Source of the DNA: an uncultured Actinomycetes bacterium
Lineage (GTDB): Bacteria > Actinomycetota > Thermoleophilia > Gaiellales > F1-60-MAGs149
Assembly: GCA_903847495.1 (NCBI GenBank)
Contig: CAINDT010000023.1
Span: forward strand, 1 to 7,031
Length of the DNA: 7,031 bases
Direction: 5' to 3'
Positions 1 to 6,027 of this stretch are shown piece after piece. Within the stretch, counting starts at the first letter, position 1. Every line of letters starts with the position of its first letter. Made by a program: the position numbers and the translations under genes. The notes under the pieces were generated by a model. The model ran no database searches. It was not told the DNA's origin and saw only the letters and a list, made by a program, of their open reading frames with translations.

Positions 1-105
1 GAGCCCGAGGACCTCGTGGCGCTGACGATCGAGTCGGCCGCGATGGCGCAAGTGCCGCTCGCCGGCACCGACTGGATCCCCGGCAGCACGCCCGGCGGGT
101 TCTGA
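1..105 (+). CDS. C-terminal fragment of an unrecognised protein
   Basis: This is the last 34 codons of a gene that begins before the window. Frame 1 is open from the first base to a TGA at 103-105, and the protein ends in GTDWIPGSTPGGF. Codon third positions are almost all G or C, as in the neighbouring genes, so the frame is probably real. The fragment has no motif that I can assign to a family. It lies on the same strand as the alpha/beta hydrolase gene 65 bases downstream, but a strong inverted repeat starts on the last base of its stop codon, so it probably ends its own transcript. Confidence 0.6.
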   Translation, partial: EPEDLVALTIESAAMAQVPLAGTDWIPGSTPGGF

Positions 106-158
106 CGCACCGCGTGCCGTCGAGGGGGCACCGGCCTCCGCGACGGCACGCGGTGCGT
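105..158 (+). terminator. Perfect 18-bp inverted repeat, probable terminator
   Basis: The arm ACGCACCGCGTGCCGTCG (105-122) is matched exactly by its reverse complement at 141-158, with an 18-base G+C-rich loop between. The dyad begins on the last base of the upstream stop codon and ends on the first base of the -10-like hexamer of the next gene. There is no T-run after it, so it would be an intrinsic terminator of the U-less kind proposed in actinobacteria. It could instead be an operator or a 5' RNA structure. Its perfect stem argues against chance. Confidence 0.7.
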
Positions 159-163
159 AGGAT
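158..163 (+). promoter_or_regulatory. -10-like hexamer TAGGAT of the alpha/beta hydrolase gene
   Basis: TAGGAT fits the TANNNT -10 consensus and ends seven bases before the ATG at 171, so transcription would start at or next to the start codon. No -35 hexamer is clear, and the region where it would lie is inside the inverted repeat. The embedded AGGA could alternatively act as a weak Shine-Dalgarno sequence, so this case is less clean than those at 2957 and 3657. Confidence 0.45.
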
Positions 164-170
164 TCCGGCC

Positions 171-1205
171 ATGACCGGAGACGCCGCAGGTTCCGCATCG
201 CCCCGCCACCGCTCGTGGTGGCTCACCATCGTCCTGTCGGTGCTGCTCGTGCTCGGCGTGGTCCTCGCCATGCTGATCGTGATTGCGCTGGTCCCGCTCC
301 GCGTCGGTGATCTCGGCCCTCAGGCTCGCCCAACCTCGACGTACGACGAGGCGGTGGCCGCGTTCGATGCCTACGGTGCCGACGAGTCCTCGCTTGGCGT
401 CGTCGACGACTGCCATTCGCGGCTCTTCACCCGCGGTGAGCGCACGCAGAACGTGGTCGTTCTCTTCCACGGCCTCACGAACTGCCCGCAGCAGATGGTG
501 CAGCTCGCGGAGCAGCTCGAACGACAGGGTGCCAATGTCGTCGTGCTGCGCGCGCCCGGTCATGGTCAGGCCAGTGGTCCTGGTGGGCTCGCCGGCATCG
601 AGGCCGAGCAGTTCCGCGACTACGCCGACCGCTCGATCGACATCGCGACGGGGCTCGGCGATCACGTCACGGTGATGGGCCTATCGCTGGGTGGCCTGAT
701 CTCGACGTGGTCGGTCATCGAGCGTCCCGAGGTGCAGCGCGCGGTGATCATCGCGCCGGCGTACCAGCTCGGCGGCTACTCCGAAGCCGTGCAGTACGCG
801 ATCGGGAACCTGTTCGCGCGGATGCCGAACGTCGCGATCCCGAGCAGCGGCGAGGGGCTCGGCGACCATGCCTATCCGGAGACGCCGACGCGCGGCGTCG
901 GTCAGATGCTCCGTCTCGGCCGCTACGTGATGGGGCAGGCGGCCGCGCATCCTCCGGTCGGCAAGCAGATCGCGTTCGTGATCAACGATGCCGATGCGAC
1001 GATCTCGAACGCCGCGGCCGAGCAGGTGATCGACGAGTGGCGCGCTGCCGGCGTGGACGTGAAGGTCGTGCATCTGCCGAAGAGCCTCGGCCTGCCGCAC
1101 GACGTGATCGATCCCGCCCAGCCCGTGAAGGATCCCGCGCTCGTCTACCCGCTGATCGAGGCGCTGGCCGAGGGGCGTACGCCACCGCCAGTGCCGAACG
1201 GCTGA
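171..1205 (+). CDS. Membrane-anchored alpha/beta hydrolase
   Basis: This 344-residue protein is an alpha/beta-hydrolase fold enzyme, probably an esterase or lipase-like carboxylic hydrolase acting outside the cytoplasmic membrane. Residues 17-43 form one hydrophobic helix after a short basic N-terminus, a signal anchor rather than a cleaved signal peptide. The HGLTNC motif at 100-105 supplies the oxyanion region, GLSLGG at 170-175 holds nucleophile Ser172, Asp275 (or Asp273) in NDADAT is the likely acid and His310 in LPHD the likely base. Cys81 and Cys105 could form a disulfide. ATG at 171 is chosen over an in-frame GTG at 114 because the longer version would be encoded across the inverted repeat at 105-158 and would put a basic stretch before the anchor. 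It converges on the minus-strand TIGR03943-type gene with a gap of only ten bases and no visible terminator. The substrate is unknown. Confidence 0.88.
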   Translation: MTGDAAGSASPRHRSWWLTIVLSVLLVLGVVLAMLIVIALVPLRVGDLGPQARPTSTYDEAVAAFDAYGADESSLGVVDDCHSRLFTRGERTQNVVVLFHGLTNCPQQMVQLAEQLERQGANVVVLRAPGHGQASGPGGLAGIEAEQFRDYADRSIDIATGLGDHVTVMGLSLGGLISTWSVIERPEVQRAVIIAPAYQLGGYSEAVQYAIGNLFARMPNVAIPSSGEGLGDHAYPETPTRGVGQMLRLGRYVMGQAAAHPPVGKQIAFVINDADATISNAAAEQVIDEWRAAGVDVKVVHLPKSLGLPHDVIDPAQPVKDPALVYPLIEALAEGRTPPPVPNG

Positions 1206-1215
1206 CGCACCAACG

Positions 1216-1935
1216 CTAGCCGGCGTAGGGGTTGCTCGGCGGCTGCGCGAGCTCGTACTCGACGACCTGCAGCGTCGGGATGCCGTCGGGTGCGCCAGCG
1301 GACCGGACCCAGTGGCCGGTGAGGGCCACCCAGGTGTCGGCCTCGAGTGGCGGTCCGCCGCGCGCCACGACGCGGTAGGCCGTTGCGTCGGCGGCACAGC
1401 AGGAGACGACGAAGCGCGTGAGCCACCATGGGCCGTCGGGGTTGGGTGTCACGAAGCCGACGAGACGCACCTCGCGGCCCGCGACGGTGCTGCCGTCGTC
1501 GGACTGCGCGCGCTCCACGAACTCCGGCACGGCCAGCTCGACCGGATCCCCGGCTGGCAGCGGCGCAAATGAGCGCTCGACCGTCTGGGCGCCGCCGGTG
1601 CCGCGGGTCGCGGAGTAGGCGCCGAGCGGGGAGGGGGCGACCGTCAGCACGACGATCAGGGGCAGTGCCAGCAGGAGCGCGGCCAGCGGCTCGGCATGGT
1701 CATGCCCCCCGTGGTCGTGCCCGTCGTGCTCGTGTCCGTCGTGGGCCTCGACGGCGGTCGCCGACCAGGCGTCCTTGACCACGAACAGGAGCATCAGGGC
1801 GAGCACGACCGCGGCGGCGATCAGCGCGGGCAGGAACCCCGGCTTCACGTAGTACAGGTACTCGCCGCGGGCGAGCAGGCGCAGCAGGAGCCCGAGCATG
1901 GCCGCGAGCAGCAGGATCTGGATGGCGCGCGTCAC
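1216..1935 (-). CDS. TIGR03943/DUF1980-type permease partner with His-rich loop
   Basis: This 239-residue membrane protein resembles the TIGR03943 (DUF1980, B. subtilis YcgQ-like) family, which is regularly encoded beside DUF318 permeases, as here. Residues 4-22 and 34-53 are membrane segments, followed by a loop (64-81) with seven histidines spaced by Asp, Glu and Gly, then a third membrane segment near 83-100. The soluble C-terminal domain holds the family-like RLVGFVTP stretch (157-164), the SCCAADA motif with Cys179-Cys180, and a hydrophobic strand pattern to the end. The start is GTG at 1933-1935, whose GTGA overlaps the TGA of the permease by four bases; no strong Shine-Dalgarno sequence is visible, so translational coupling is likely. 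The His-rich loop suggests binding of Zn, Ni, Co or a similar metal, but this is inference. The role of the family is not well established. Confidence 0.85.
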   Translation of the reverse strand: MTRAIQILLLAAMLGLLLRLLARGEYLYYVKPGFLPALIAAAVVLALMLLFVVKDAWSATAVEAHDGHEHDGHDHGGHDHAEPLAALLLALPLIVVLTVAPSPLGAYSATRGTGGAQTVERSFAPLPAGDPVELAVPEFVERAQSDDGSTVAGREVRLVGFVTPNPDGPWWLTRFVVSCCAADATAYRVVARGGPPLEADTWVALTGHWVRSAGAPDGIPTLQVVEYELAQPPSNPYAG

Positions 1936-2918
1936 AGGATCGCCCAGCCCACGATCACGCTGGCGACGATCGCGCAGACGAAGGTAACCGGAGCGAAGCG
2001 GGCAGCGAACCCGCGCCCGAAGATGCCGGCCTGCATCGCGACGAGCTTGAGGTCGACCATCGGCCCGACGACCATGAACGCCAGCTGCGCCGTCGGGCTG
2101 AACTGCGTGAAGCTCGCGGCGACGAAGGCGTCGGCCTCACTGCAGATGCACATCACCACGGCGAGCAGCGCGAGCACGAGCACGCCGGCGATCGCCTGCT
2201 CGGCGAGCGAATCGACCCAGCTGGCGGGAAGCACGACGTTGATCACTGCGGAGATCAGCCCGCCCACGACGAGGTAGCCACCGGCGTGGAGGAAGTCGTG
2301 CACCACGCCGTGCCGGAAGGTCAACCAGCGCGTTCCCTCTGCCGTGCTCGCGCGCGTCGGCAGGCGGATCCACGACGTGCGCCCGAAGGCGACCCACAGC
2401 CAGCCCACGACCATGGCGGCGCCGAGCGAGGCGAGCAGGCGTGCGAGCGCCATCCGGTGGTCGTCCGGGAACGCGACCCAGGTGGCGGCGAGCACGATCG
2501 GATTGACGGCCGGCGCGGCGAGCAGGAAGGTGAGCGCTGCAGCGGGTGTGACGCCCTTGCGCATCAGGCCGCTCGCCACGGGTACTGAGGCGCACTCGCA
2601 CCCGGGAAGGAGGATGCCGGCCGTGCCCGCGACGGGCACGGCGAGCGCGCGGTTGCGCGGCAGGGCGCGCTCGGCGAGATCGGCGGGCACGAACGCCACG
2701 ATTGCCGCGGAGAGGAGGACACCGAGGACGAGGAACGGTGTCGCCTGCACGACGATCGACAGGAAGACGGTGGCGAACGCAGCAACGCCGGGTGTCGCGG
2801 ACCAGCCGGTCAGCCGGGTGACGAGCACGACCGCGAGGGCCGCCGCGAGCAGCACGAGCGGCAGCACCGACCCGAAGGGCAGCCTGCGCCCCGTCTCGGC
2901 ATGCGGCGCGCGGTGCAT
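1932..2918 (-). CDS. Permease, DUF318/ArsP_1 (PF03773) type with two CxC motifs
   Basis: This 328-residue polytopic membrane protein matches the DUF318/ArsP_1 permease family, some members of which export organoarsenicals. There are roughly eight hydrophobic helices in two halves. Each half carries a CxC signature: GCECASVPVA (Cys107, Cys109) followed by FLLAAPAVNP (131-140), and CICSEADAF (Cys257, Cys259) followed by GPMVDLKL (285-292). Such paired cysteines are typical of the family and may bind metal or metalloid. I place the start at ATG 2916-2918, since an upstream extension of the frame reads basic, low-hydrophobicity sequence antisense to the GST gene, and a -10-like TACGAT lies six bases before this ATG. 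The gene overlaps its TIGR03943 partner by four bases, forming a two-gene operon. The transported substrate cannot be read from the sequence; metal, metalloid or a small thiol-reactive ion is plausible. Confidence 0.88.
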   Translation of the reverse strand: MHRAPHAETGRRLPFGSVLPLVLLAAALAVVLVTRLTGWSATPGVAAFATVFLSIVVQATPFLVLGVLLSAAIVAFVPADLAERALPRNRALAVPVAGTAGILLPGCECASVPVASGLMRKGVTPAAALTFLLAAPAVNPIVLAATWVAFPDDHRMALARLLASLGAAMVVGWLWVAFGRTSWIRLPTRASTAEGTRWLTFRHGVVHDFLHAGGYLVVGGLISAVINVVLPASWVDSLAEQAIAGVLVLALLAVVMCICSEADAFVAASFTQFSPTAQLAFMVVGPMVDLKLVAMQAGIFGRGFAARFAPVTFVCAIVASVIVGWAIL

Positions 2919-2924
2919 GGGCGC

Positions 2925-2930
2925 ATCGTA
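2925..2930 (-). promoter_or_regulatory. -10-like hexamer TACGAT of the permease operon
   Basis: On the minus strand TACGAT ends six bases before the ATG at 2918, with GCGCCC between and no Shine-Dalgarno sequence, so a leaderless transcript is expected. No -35 hexamer is evident. It sits in a 51-base divergent intergenic region shared with the GST promoter at 2957-2962. Confidence 0.5.
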
Positions 2931-2956
2931 GATCGGCGGGTTGCGCGCGCCATCGC

Positions 2957-2962
2957 TACGCT
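2957..2962 (+). promoter_or_regulatory. -10-like hexamer TACGCT of the first GST gene
   Basis: TACGCT ends seven bases before ATG 2970, and the seven bases GCGACGC contain no Shine-Dalgarno sequence, which predicts a leaderless mRNA. A TTGCGC lies at 2941-2946, only ten bases upstream of the hexamer, too close for a canonical -35. Confidence 0.5.
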
Positions 2963-2969
2963 GCGACGC

Positions 2970-3617
2970 ATGATCACCCTCTACGGCATCCCCGGCACCG
3001 CTACCTCTGCCCCGCACATGGTCCTCGAGGAGATCGGCACGTTGTACGACTTCGTGCTCGTCGAGCGCGACGACGACGGCGTGCCCACAGCGCCGGCGGG
3101 CTATCTGGAGATGAGTCCGTTCGGCAAGGTGCCGACCCTCAAGCACAACGAGCTGGTGCTGACGGAGTCGGCCGCGATCTGTCTGCATCTCGCCGACGCC
3201 TTCCCGGACCACGATCTGATTCCGAAGGTCGGCACGCCCGAGCGCTCCGAGGCGATGCGCTGGCTGATGTTCCTCACGAATACGGTGCAGGCCGCGTACA
3301 TGCGGTTCTTCTACCCGGCACGGCATACGGCGGCGGCGGACGGTGCCGACGCCGTCGTGGCGGCTGCGGTCGTCGAGCTGACGGCGCTACGCGACGAGAT
3401 TGATCGGCAGCTCGGCAGAGGCCCCTTCCTGCAGGGTGAGACGTTCACGATCGCCGACATCTACCTCGCGATGCTGTCGTCGTGGGGCACCGAGCTCGAG
3501 GGTGCCGCCGGCTGGTGGACCGTGCCCTCGATCGCCGCGCACTACGACGCCGTGCTGGCACGGCCGGGCTGCCGCAAGGCGATCGAGGACGAGGGCGGCT
3601 CGCTCAGCGCGTCGTGA
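2970..3617 (+). CDS. Glutathione S-transferase-like protein (beta-like N-terminus)
   Basis: This 215-residue cytoplasmic protein has the two-domain GST layout and typical GST length. Residues 1-80 form the thioredoxin-like domain: LYGIPGTATSAPH (4-16) at the active-site loop, the cis-proline in KVPTL (Pro55), and TESAAI with Glu66 and Ser67, which bind the gamma-glutamyl group in known GSTs. Residues about 90-205 form the all-helical domain with the FTIADIYLA N-capping motif. The start of the protein resembles beta-class GSTs, but the position of their active-site cysteine is Ala11 here, flanked by Thr10 and Thr12, so the catalytic residue and the thiol used are uncertain. Actinobacteria often use mycothiol rather than glutathione. 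ATG 2970 is preferred over an ATG at 2901, which would extend into the divergent permease gene. It is transcribed away from the permease operon. Confidence 0.85.
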   Translation: MITLYGIPGTATSAPHMVLEEIGTLYDFVLVERDDDGVPTAPAGYLEMSPFGKVPTLKHNELVLTESAAICLHLADAFPDHDLIPKVGTPERSEAMRWLMFLTNTVQAAYMRFFYPARHTAAADGADAVVAAAVVELTALRDEIDRQLGRGPFLQGETFTIADIYLAMLSSWGTELEGAAGWWTVPSIAAHYDAVLARPGCRKAIEDEGGSLSAS

Positions 3618-3626
3618 GCAGGTGGT

Positions 3627-3650
3627 GAAGCGCAAGGGGTTTGGCGCTTC
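3627..3650 (+). terminator. Hairpin after the first GST gene, possible terminator
   Basis: GAAGCGC (3627-3633) pairs with GCGCTTC (3644-3650) around a ten-base loop, nine bases after the GST stop codon. The stem is seven base pairs and there is no T-run after it. It ends six bases before the -10-like hexamer of the next gene, so it may end the GST transcript, affect the next promoter, or both. Confidence 0.4.
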
Positions 3651-3656
3651 GGCGCG

Positions 3657-3662
3657 TACCCT
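3657..3662 (+). promoter_or_regulatory. -10-like hexamer TACCCT of the membrane protein gene
   Basis: TACCCT ends eight bases before ATG 3671. The intervening GTGACCGG has no Shine-Dalgarno sequence, so a leaderless or nearly leaderless transcript is predicted. As at the first GST gene, a TTG (3641) starts sixteen bases before the hexamer, but a canonical -35 is not visible. Confidence 0.5.
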
Positions 3663-3670
3663 GTGACCGG

Positions 3671-5326
3671 ATGAGCGCGTATCTCGAGACCTCGCGGGGG
3701 TGGTACTTCCGCGTGCCCGTCGTGCTGCGCGAGGCGTGCATCGCCGCGCTGCTGTGCCTGGTCGGAGCACTCGCGGTCACGCAGCTGCTGCCGCCGCCCG
3801 ATGACGCGTCTGCCCATCTGTACCGCGCGCTGCTCGTCGAGCGCGACGCGGTCCTGTGGGACAACTTCTGGTACGGCGGCGAGTATCCGCTGATCTCGTA
3901 CTCGGTGCTGGTCTACCTCCCGCAGGAGGTGATCGGACCCGCGACGATGGCGCTGCTCGCCGCGGTCGGGTCGGCAGCTCTCTTCGCCGTGATCGTCGTG
4001 CAGCGCTGGGGTGCGCACGCGGCATGGGGCGCCCGCGCGTTCGGTCTGCTCGCGCTCGGACCGCTGTTCACGGGCGGGTACGCGTACGCGATCGGCGCCG
4101 CGGCGATGCTCGCCTGCCTGCTCGCGCTGCAGCGTCATCGGCACGTCGTCGGTGGCATTCTCGGCGCGATCACGCTGGGGCTCAGCCCGCTCGCCTTCGT
4201 CTTCCTCGCGTTGATCCTCGGTGCCGTCTGGCTGGAGCACCGTCGCTTCGATCCGCGCACGTTCGTCGTCGGCGCCTGGCTTGGCGTGCTCGTCGTCGTG
4301 CAGGCCGCGATCGGCTACCTGTTTCCGTCTGACGGCGTGTACCCGTTCCTCGTCGGTCACCTGCTGGCGGTGGTGGGCGTCTCGATTCTCGGCATCGCGC
4401 TGGCGCGTCGGCGCCCCGAGACGCACCTGATCATGTGGCTCCTGATCCTGTGGGCCGTCGGCGCGCTGCTGCTCTACGCCATCCCGACGCCGGTCGGTGA
4501 CAACCTCGCGCGGTTGCGCTATCTCGTCTTCCCGATCCTCGTGGTGGCAGCCGGCGTCCAGCGCTGGCGGCCGCGTCTCCTCGTCGTGCTCGCGCTGGCC
4601 GGTTCGTTCGCCTATGGCGCGCTGCCCGATCTCTACGACGCCGTCACTCGCACCGATTCGCGACCCACGCAGTCGACCTTCTGGCAGCCCGCAGTCGGAT
4701 TCCTCGCGACGCACCACTCGCCCGACTATCGCGTCGAGGTCGTGCAGACGGCGGGTCGCTGGGAGGCGTTCTGGATCCCGAAGGCGGGCTTCGCGCTCGT
4801 GCGCGGCTGGTACCGCCAGGTGGATCTCGCCGATAACCCGGTCCTGTACCAGAAGACGATCACGCCGCTCGAGTACCAGGAGTGGCTCCGCTCGCGCGCG
4901 GTCCGCTACGTGCTGCTGCCGAACACGAAGCTCGACACGGAGGGTGCGAAGGCGGAGGCAGACCTGCTCCGCTCGGGCACGTCCGGCCTCGAGATCGCGG
5001 CACGCCGCGGCGCTTGGACGATCTACGAGCTGCCGGATCCGACGCCGCTGATGACCGGTCCCGGCACCGCGAAGATCCTCAGCCAAGAGCACGATCTGCT
5101 GCGCGGCACCGTCACGCAGCCGGGTCTCTACACGCTGCGCGTGCGTTGGATGCCGTACTGGGCGACGTCGGGCGTGATCGACTGCATCCAGCCGGGCCCC
5201 GACGGCCAGACCGTGCTGCGCGCCATCTCACCGGGCGGCTTCTCGCTGAAGGCCACGCAACGCGCGGACCTGCTCGTCGAGCGCATCTTCGACGCGCCGG
5301 CCAACGACGCGACCTGCGCGCTGTAG
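3671..5326 (+). CDS. Large polytopic membrane protein, GT-C glycosyltransferase-like, function unknown
   Basis: This 551-residue protein has a first membrane helix at about 20-40, then a non-cytoplasmic loop with Asp44-Asp45, His49 and aromatic residues (WDNFWYGGEYP, 63-73), and about eight more hydrophobic segments up to residue 325. The acidic pair just after helix 1 and the following aromatic loop recall GT-C fold glycosyltransferases and the PF10131 membrane proteins (6-pyruvoyl-tetrahydropterin synthase-related). The last 225 residues are soluble and probably extracytoplasmic, containing FWQPAVGFLA, a Trp/Tyr-rich stretch and VRYVLLPN, and two late cysteines in VIDCIQ and ATCAL. A role in transferring a lipid-linked sugar to a cell-surface molecule is a guess from fold resemblance only. 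ATG 3671 is chosen over TTG 3641, which lies inside the hairpin and upstream of the promoter-like hexamer. No sugar-nucleotide or lipid-carrier genes lie nearby to support the role. Confidence 0.8.
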   Translation: MSAYLETSRGWYFRVPVVLREACIAALLCLVGALAVTQLLPPPDDASAHLYRALLVERDAVLWDNFWYGGEYPLISYSVLVYLPQEVIGPATMALLAAVGSAALFAVIVVQRWGAHAAWGARAFGLLALGPLFTGGYAYAIGAAAMLACLLALQRHRHVVGGILGAITLGLSPLAFVFLALILGAVWLEHRRFDPRTFVVGAWLGVLVVVQAAIGYLFPSDGVYPFLVGHLLAVVGVSILGIALARRRPETHLIMWLLILWAVGALLLYAIPTPVGDNLARLRYLVFPILVVAAGVQRWRPRLLVVLALAGSFAYGALPDLYDAVTRTDSRPTQSTFWQPAVGFLATHHSPDYRVEVVQTAGRWEAFWIPKAGFALVRGWYRQVDLADNPVLYQKTITPLEYQEWLRSRAVRYVLLPNTKLDTEGAKAEADLLRSGTSGLEIAARRGAWTIYELPDPTPLMTGPGTAKILSQEHDLLRGTVTQPGLYTLRVRWMPYWATSGVIDCIQPGPDGQTVLRAISPGGFSLKATQRADLLVERIFDAPANDATCAL

Positions 5327-5328
5327 CT

Positions 5329-5356
5329 GCCAATCTGGATCCGGATCCAAATTGGC
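5329..5356. terminator. 28-bp near-palindrome between convergent genes, probable bidirectional terminator
   Basis: The two 14-base halves, GCCAATCTGGATCC and GGATCCAAATTGGC, are reverse complements except for one pair (C5335 against A5350). The centre contains two abutting GGATCC hexamers. It starts two bases after the TAG of the membrane protein gene and ends nine bases before the stop codon of the convergent GST gene. An RNA hairpin could form from either strand. It lacks a T-run, and its near-symmetry could also suit binding by a dimeric protein. Confidence 0.6.
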
Positions 5357-5376
5357 CGACGCGCTCAGCGCGTCGG
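5356..5376 (-). terminator. Hairpin enclosing the stop codon of the second GST gene
   Basis: CCGACGCGC (5356-5364) and GCGCGTCGG (5368-5376) are perfect reverse complements around a three-base loop. Read on the minus strand the loop is exactly the TGA stop codon of the GST gene. It abuts the near-palindrome at 5329-5356. A three-base loop is tight but possible, and the structure may contribute to ending the minus-strand transcript. Confidence 0.4.
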
Positions 5377-6015
5377 GACGCCGCACATCGGGATCAGCGC
5401 CTGCCACTCAGGCATCGCGAGGCATGCGTCGGCCCATGCCCGCATTCTCGGCACCTGACCGAGGTCGACGGGTGCGTTGGCGACGCGGTGGAGCACCGGC
5501 GTGGCCGCGATGTCGGCGATCGTGCGACGACCGAGGCATGCCCACGGGCCGACGGGGTCGAGGACCTGCATCGCCTGGTTCAGCTTCGGCACCACGGCGT
5601 CGAACTTCTTCTGCACCTCGTCCTCCGGCGCCGCCTCCTTGGAGAATGCGCCGGTGCCGAGCACGATGCCGTACTGCGCGGCCTCGCAGGAGAACAGCGC
5701 CGGCCGCACGACGAGAGCCCACAGGTCGAGCACCCAGTCGATCGTCGCGCGCTCCTTGGCGTCACGCGGATACAGGTCCTCGCGTCCTTCGCGATCAGCG
5801 AGGTAGCGCAAGATCGTGTTCGACTCGGCGAGCTTGAAGCCGTCGTCGACGAGCGCGGGGATGCCACCCATCGGGTTGACGGCGGTATGCCACTCAATGC
5901 GCTCGACCTCGAAGGGCACCTCGAGCGTCGTGTAGTCGAGCCCGAGGACGTCGAGCATCAGCTGCGCCTTCTGCCCATTCGACGAGAACGGGTGCGTATG
6001 CAGGGTGATGCTCAT
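5365..6015 (-). CDS. Glutathione S-transferase family protein
   Basis: This 216-residue protein has the standard GST architecture and length. The thioredoxin-like domain covers residues 1-80: THPFSSNGQKAQLML (7-21) holds candidate catalytic Ser11 or Ser12, GGIPALVDDG gives the cis-proline at Pro53, and AESNTILRYLADR supplies Glu64-Ser65 of the thiol-peptide site. The helical domain follows, with RTIADIAATPVL as the N-capping motif and a Trp-containing C-terminal helix. The active-site serine pattern differs from the first GST gene at 2970, and the two do not look like recent duplicates. ATG 6013-6015 is favoured over one at 6055-6057 because GAGGAG lies six bases upstream and the longer version overlaps the isochorismatase gene. 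That hydrolase gene ends ten bases before this start, so the two are probably co-transcribed. Substrate and thiol cofactor are unknown. Confidence 0.88.
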   Translation of the reverse strand: MSITLHTHPFSSNGQKAQLMLDVLGLDYTTLEVPFEVERIEWHTAVNPMGGIPALVDDGFKLAESNTILRYLADREGREDLYPRDAKERATIDWVLDLWALVVRPALFSCEAAQYGIVLGTGAFSKEAAPEDEVQKKFDAVVPKLNQAMQVLDPVGPWACLGRRTIADIAATPVLHRVANAPVDLGQVPRMRAWADACLAMPEWQALIPMCGVPTR

Positions 6016-6021
6016 CGCGGG

Positions 6022-6027
6022 CTCCTC
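6022..6027 (-). promoter_or_regulatory. Shine-Dalgarno sequence GAGGAG of the second GST gene
   Basis: On the minus strand GAGGAG lies six bases before the ATG at 6015 and overlaps the TGA stop of the isochorismatase gene (TGAGGAG). It fixes the start codon choice and suggests coupled translation of the two genes. It is the clearest Shine-Dalgarno sequence in the window. Confidence 0.75.

Noticed and set aside
1206..1240. Possible terminator between the convergent hydrolase and TIGR03943-type genes
   Set aside because: Only short stems such as ACGC/GCGT can be formed and the gap is ten bases. Nothing supports a terminator here.
2919..3326. A 136-residue N-terminal extension of the permease
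   Set aside because: It is antisense to the first GST gene, lacks hydrophobic segments, and would remove the divergent promoter region. The ATG at 2918 fits the family length.
2941..3646. TTGCGC (2941) and TTGGCG (3641), each starting sixteen bases before a -10-like hexamer, as -35 elements
   Set aside because: The ten-base spacer is far shorter than the usual 16-18 bases, and the other three promoters of the window do not share it. Two examples are too few.
3542..5092. A 516-codon open frame on the minus strand opposite the large membrane protein gene
   Set aside because: Its product is rich in Arg, Asp, Glu, Gln and His with no hydrophobic core, the usual look of an antisense frame in G+C-rich DNA. 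The plus-strand frame has clear membrane segments and a plausible promoter.
3601..5375. Identical 14-mer CGCTCAGCGCGTCG at 3601-3614 and 5362-5375, at the ends of both GST genes
   Set aside because: The copies lie in sense orientation in one gene and antisense in the other. A 14-base match in about 7 kb of G+C-rich sequence is not improbable, so I do not treat it as a repeat element.
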